Shown: positions 3,856 through 6,478 of the stretch, piece after piece | How the letters are laid out: each line of letters starts with the position of its first letter | Position numbering within the stretch: position 1 is the stretch's first letter | Assembly (NCBI GenBank): GCA_017460245.1 | Contig: JAFUBK010000102.1 | Coordinates: forward strand, 1 to 6,478 | Reading direction: 5' to 3' | From: Bacilli bacterium | GTDB taxonomy: Bacteria; Bacillota_I; Bacilli_A; RF39; UBA660 | Length of the DNA: 6,478 nucleotides | Translations under genes and position numbers: made by a program | The notes under the pieces: generated by a model | Databases searched by the model: none | Told to the model about the DNA's origin: nothing | Seen by the model: only the letters and a program-made list of their open reading frames with translations

Positions 3856-6478
3856 TCATCCTTGATTAACTTTTTTTTCTTTTGCTGTTGTGTATATCAT
3901 GATGGCTGCAGCAGCTACTAAAAGTACTCCGATTACAAGTAAAACTTTAGAAACAAATGATGATGTTGGTGGAACATTTACAATTTCTATGCAATCCCAC
4001 GAACCATACAAAGTCATATCTTCGTTAACAACGCTGTCGTCTTGATATTTGTTTTGTAATTTTGTATCTGTATACCAACCGTTAAAGGTGCAAGTTTTAG
4101 TTGTATAGCGGGTAGTTAGCGGGCTTGCAGCTTTATATTTTTCACCTGCTAAGAAAGTTACGCTTGAAGGAATTGGATCGGTTAAGCTTGAGTCTGGGTT
4201 GTTCGTTCCAATTATTTGATAATCAACAGTAACTTTGCCTATTTCTTTTTTTACTTCATTGCTATCTTTTTCTTCGGTTGTATCAGCGGCTGTTTTTACT
4301 TTAAGATGGGCTTTATTTGGAATAATATATGTATCTCCTTCTTGGTAGTCTGTTAGGTCGGCACCATCTTTTTTATTAACGGTGATTACATATTTGTATT
4401 CTTTGTTATAAAAATCAGCTGATGTGGTATCTTTGGCTGTAATAGTTACTGTTTGACCGCTAACTTCGATATTAAATTTGTCTGTAACTTTTGTTTCACC
4501 TACATAAACATTTATATTATCTTTTTCAGTTTCTAATACTGGCTCTAAAGCATCAATAATTTCATAATTTTTATAGTAAAAAGCTTCTTCTAAGTTTGGA
4601 ACAGTTTGATAAATTGTGTATTCAAAGTTTTGTGTTCCAACGATTTTGTCTAAAGTAGCTGTTTTGTTGATGTCATTTACAACGTTATCACATTGCCAAC
4701 TACCATAAAAATCTAAATTACTGTTAACTTTGTCACCATCGATCCACTTTTTGGTAAATCCTTCATCTAAATACCAACCATTAAAGGTACATTTTTTTTC
4801 AATATAAGTCGTTGTTAATTTATTTTCCTGGTTATAGGCACTTCCAGATAGAGCTTTTGTATCTGCCGGAAGTGGATCGGTTAAGTTTGCAGGAGGATTC
4901 ACATCTCCTATAACGTGATATTTTATATCAAATTTTTTAACTTTTAATTTGACTTCATTGGTTTCCAGTGTAGTTTTATTTATTGCATCTTCGTTTATTT
5001 CGATGGCTGCTTTATTCGGTATTTCATACTCTCCGTTTGTTTGAAGGTAATTTGTTAAATCGGCACCATCTCTTTTGCTGGCAATTATCATAAAATTATA
5101 AGTCTGATTATAGAAAGATGGATTTGCTAGATAATCATTATTAGCGGTGATGGTAACTTTTTGGCCTGCAATTGTTACCGTGAAGAAATCATTTAAATCA
5201 CTTCCATTTTTATCTTTTATATCTACTTCTCTTATTTTTAAAGCTGGCTCTAATTGATCGGTTACGACATATTTATCGTAATAAAAGTGTGAATCTGTTA
5301 TATTTGGTACATTATGAGTGATTGTAAAAGTAAATTTTTCGTCTGCTTCTATTTCTATTTGCTGTTTATCATTTACTGTTTTTGTTGGGTCTAGAACTAA
5401 TTTTTCACAACTCCATCCACCATATAAATTTAACTCATATCCATCTATTGATGCGTTTTTTGTTAAATTTGTGGTCGCTAGAGTTGTATTTGCAGCCCAT
5501 TTTGTATTTAATGTATTGTCGGTTGTCCAACCAGTAAATGTGCATTTTTTCTTTTTCCAAGTTGTAGTTAGTTCTGGTTCAGCGGTATATTTATCACCAA
5601 CATATACTGTACCAACACCAACATTGTCTGGTTTGGATTTATTAATGCTAATCGTGCTTACTGGCGGATTGTCTGTACTAGTAATATTATAGTTAACAAT
5701 AACTGGATCCGCACAGTTCCATTTTCCATATAGCGTAAGATTTTCTTTTAAAGCTGTTCCATTAGTCCATGTTCCAGACAATGTACCATTATCATTTTTT
5801 GTATTCCAACCTGAAAAAGTACATTTTTTGTTGTTATACACACCATCACTAAGTTTACTCTTTGTTGTATAGGCGTCACCTATATTTTTTGTCTCTGAAG
5901 CAGGTGCGGCTGGTGCTTCTGATGGTGCAGTGCCAACTATTTGATAATTTACTGTTACTGGAATATTTAAGTTTACATTAACGGTGTTAGAATTTTTCGA
6001 ATCATTGCCGCTTCCACGGGTGAATGTCGTTGTTGCTGTATTTGGAACTGTTATTTTACCATTACTTAAATAATCAGTCCATTTTGTGTATCCAGATTTG
6101 GCATGGGCTTTTATTTTCATAATATAGTGTTGTCCATAAAATGTTGTATCACTTACTTTAGCTGGTTTTAAAGTGGCAGTTGCGGTTCTTTTATCTGAGC
6201 TTAAAGTTATATTAAAATATGTGCTTGTTACATCAGTGCCGGTCATATTTTCTACAGTGATGTCACTAACAGAATCTATTACTAAACCGTCTTTTAAAGT
6301 ATCGCTGAAACTAAATCCGGTTATCGCACTGGTTAATGCAGTATTATTATATTTAGCTAAATTGTATGGAACGTATTGTTTTACTGAATATGTAAAACTG
6401 CTGGTTCCAGTAATTGTTTCACTGGTTTTGTCATTAACTCTTTTAATTTGTTTTTTTGTTGTTTTGTTGAAATATGTA
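3856..6478 (-). CDS. modular cell-surface protein with isopeptide-type fimbrial domains and Cys-paired repeats (5' end outside window)
   Basis: The frame is open from the window edge (base 6477) for 873 residues, so the ATG at 6244-6246 is internal and not the true start. Module order: isopeptide-type domain D1 (5965-6478, cut at its N-end), repeats R1 (5713-5964) and R2 (5407-5712), D2 (4936-5406), R3 (4690-4935), D3 (4240-4689), R4 (3991-4239), then an anchor. The D domains resemble D2-type fimbrial isopeptide domains. Each offers a possible bond-forming set: an early Lys (PTKT, INKT, FNKT), a middle Asp (VTDQLEP, IIDALEP, FSDTL) and a late Asn in a PN motif (IPNKA in D2 and D3, VPNTA in D1). 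The repeats resemble B-repeat/SHIRT-like modules (CTFxGW ... LYGxW). The tail has VPPTS, a hydrophobic helix and KEKK. The protein is probably a stalk-like adhesin or pilus component displayed on the wall. Ligand and exact role are unknown. The gene ends TGA directly followed by in-frame TAA. Its promoter and signal peptide lie outside the window. Confidence 0.9.
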   Translation of the reverse strand, partial: TYFNKTTKKQIKRVNDKTSETITGTSSFTYSVKQYVPYNLAKYNNTALTSAITGFSFSDTLKDGLVIDSVSDITVENMTGTDVTSTYFNITLSSDKRTATATLKPAKVSDTTFYGQHYIMKIKAHAKSGYTKWTDYLSNGKITVPNTATTTFTRGSGNDSKNSNTVNVNLNIPVTVNYQIVGTAPSEAPAAPASETKNIGDAYTTKSKLSDGVYNNKKCTFSGWNTKNDNGTLSGTWTNGTALKENLTLYGKWNCADPVIVNYNITSTDNPPVSTISINKSKPDNVGVGTVYVGDKYTAEPELTTTWKKKKCTFTGWTTDNTLNTKWAANTTLATTNLTKNASIDGYELNLYGGWSCEKLVLDPTKTVNDKQQIEIEADEKFTFTITHNVPNITDSHFYYDKYVVTDQLEPALKIREVDIKDKNGSDLNDFFTVTIAGQKVTITANNDYLANPSFYNQTYNFMIIASKRDGADLTNYLQTNGEYEIPNKAAIEINEDAINKTTLETNEVKLKVKKFDIKYHVIGDVNPPANLTDPLPADTKALSGSAYNQENKLTTTYIEKKCTFNGWYLDEGFTKKWIDGDKVNSNLDFYGSWQCDNVVNDINKTATLDKIVGTQNFEYTIYQTVPNLEEAFYYKNYEIIDALEPVLETEKDNINVYVGETKVTDKFNIEVSGQTVTITAKDTTSADFYNKEYKYVITVNKKDGADLTDYQEGDTYIIPNKAHLKVKTAADTTEEKDSNEVKKEIGKVTVDYQIIGTNNPDSSLTDPIPSSVTFLAGEKYKAASPLTTRYTTKTCTFNGWYTDTKLQNKYQDDSVVNEDMTLYGSWDCIEIVNVPPTSSFVSKVLLVIGVLLVAAAAIMIYTTAKEKKVNQG
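3961..3975 (-). other. VPPTS sorting-like motif of the surface protein
   Basis: These five codons read V-P-P-T-S, an LPXTG-like motif with V for L and S for G. It is followed by SFVSK, about 18 hydrophobic residues (VLLVIGVLLVAAAAIMIY) and a basic tail (KEKK). This is the motif, helix and charge layout of a sortase substrate. The non-canonical final Ser means cleavage is inferred; the segment could simply be a membrane anchor. No sortase gene is in the window. Confidence 0.6.
3991..5964 (-). repeat. four B-repeat/SHIRT-like protein modules, two in tandem and two interleaved with isopeptide domains
   Basis: Copies lie at 5713-5964, 5407-5712, 4690-4935 and 3991-4239, each about 82-102 residues. 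Each opens with a strand such as VNYQIVGT, VNYNITST, IKYHVIGD or VDYQIIGT. Next come a Pro-rich linker, a G-x-x-Y turn or close variant, an L-rich strand, CTFxGW, and finally LYGxWxC (FYG in R3). The two cysteines recur at the same places in all four copies and are the only cysteines in the visible protein. The second copy is longest, with an insertion before its final LYGGW. The repetition is at protein level; the DNA copies have diverged. Confidence 0.8.

Noticed and set aside
5318..5692. Plus-strand open frame of 124 residues
   Set aside because: It is antisense to well-conserved modules of the surface protein (R2 and the start of D2), so it is a shadow frame.
6244..6246. ATG as the start of the surface protein
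   Set aside because: The frame stays open upstream to the window edge with residues that complete the first isopeptide domain, and there is no signal peptide after this ATG.

Overview
This is a strongly AT-rich window in which every recognisable gene lies on the minus strand, so transcription runs from right to left. The gene families suggest an anaerobic, low-GC Gram-positive bacterium, perhaps an uncultured Bacilli/Mollicutes-related or clostridial gut lineage. The clues are a sortase-type surface protein with fimbrial isopeptide domains and B-repeat-like modules, a cysteine-rich tryptophanyl-tRNA synthetase resembling the iron-sulfur form, and a DUF368 membrane protein. No species-level marker is visible. 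All 16 tryptophans in the four intact reading frames are TGG and none is TGA, which favours the standard bacterial code.

Layout in order of transcription (right to left): (1) 3856-6478, the C-terminal 873 residues of a large surface protein whose N-terminus lies beyond the window. It has three isopeptide-type domains interleaved with four Cys-paired repeats and ends in a VPPTS sorting-like signal. (2) A 66-base gap at 3790-3855 holding a good sigma-A-type promoter and a perfect AGGAGG. (3) 2572-3789, an unrecognised membrane-anchored extracytoplasmic protein. (4) 1299-2555, a patatin-like phospholipase. (5) 247-1263, tryptophanyl-tRNA synthetase, whose end carries an AT-rich terminator-like hairpin. 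(6) 1-213, the start of a DUF368 (PopT-type) polyprenyl-phosphate transporter gene, interrupted by an in-frame TGA at codon 59.

Genes 3-5 are separated by only 16 and 35 bases and probably form one transcription unit starting at the promoter near 3809-3837. Their functional link is unclear: an envelope protein and a lipid acyl hydrolase make sense together, while trpS looks like a housekeeping passenger with no room for its own T-box leader. The DUF368 gene has no Shine-Dalgarno sequence, follows the hairpin and carries a nonsense codon, so it looks damaged, although a sequencing error cannot be excluded. I see no tRNA, rRNA, CRISPR array, insertion sequence or phage gene, and no gene-free stretch over 300 bases. 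The most interesting material is the Cys-paired modular surface protein, the probable Fe-S TrpRS and the interrupted transporter gene.
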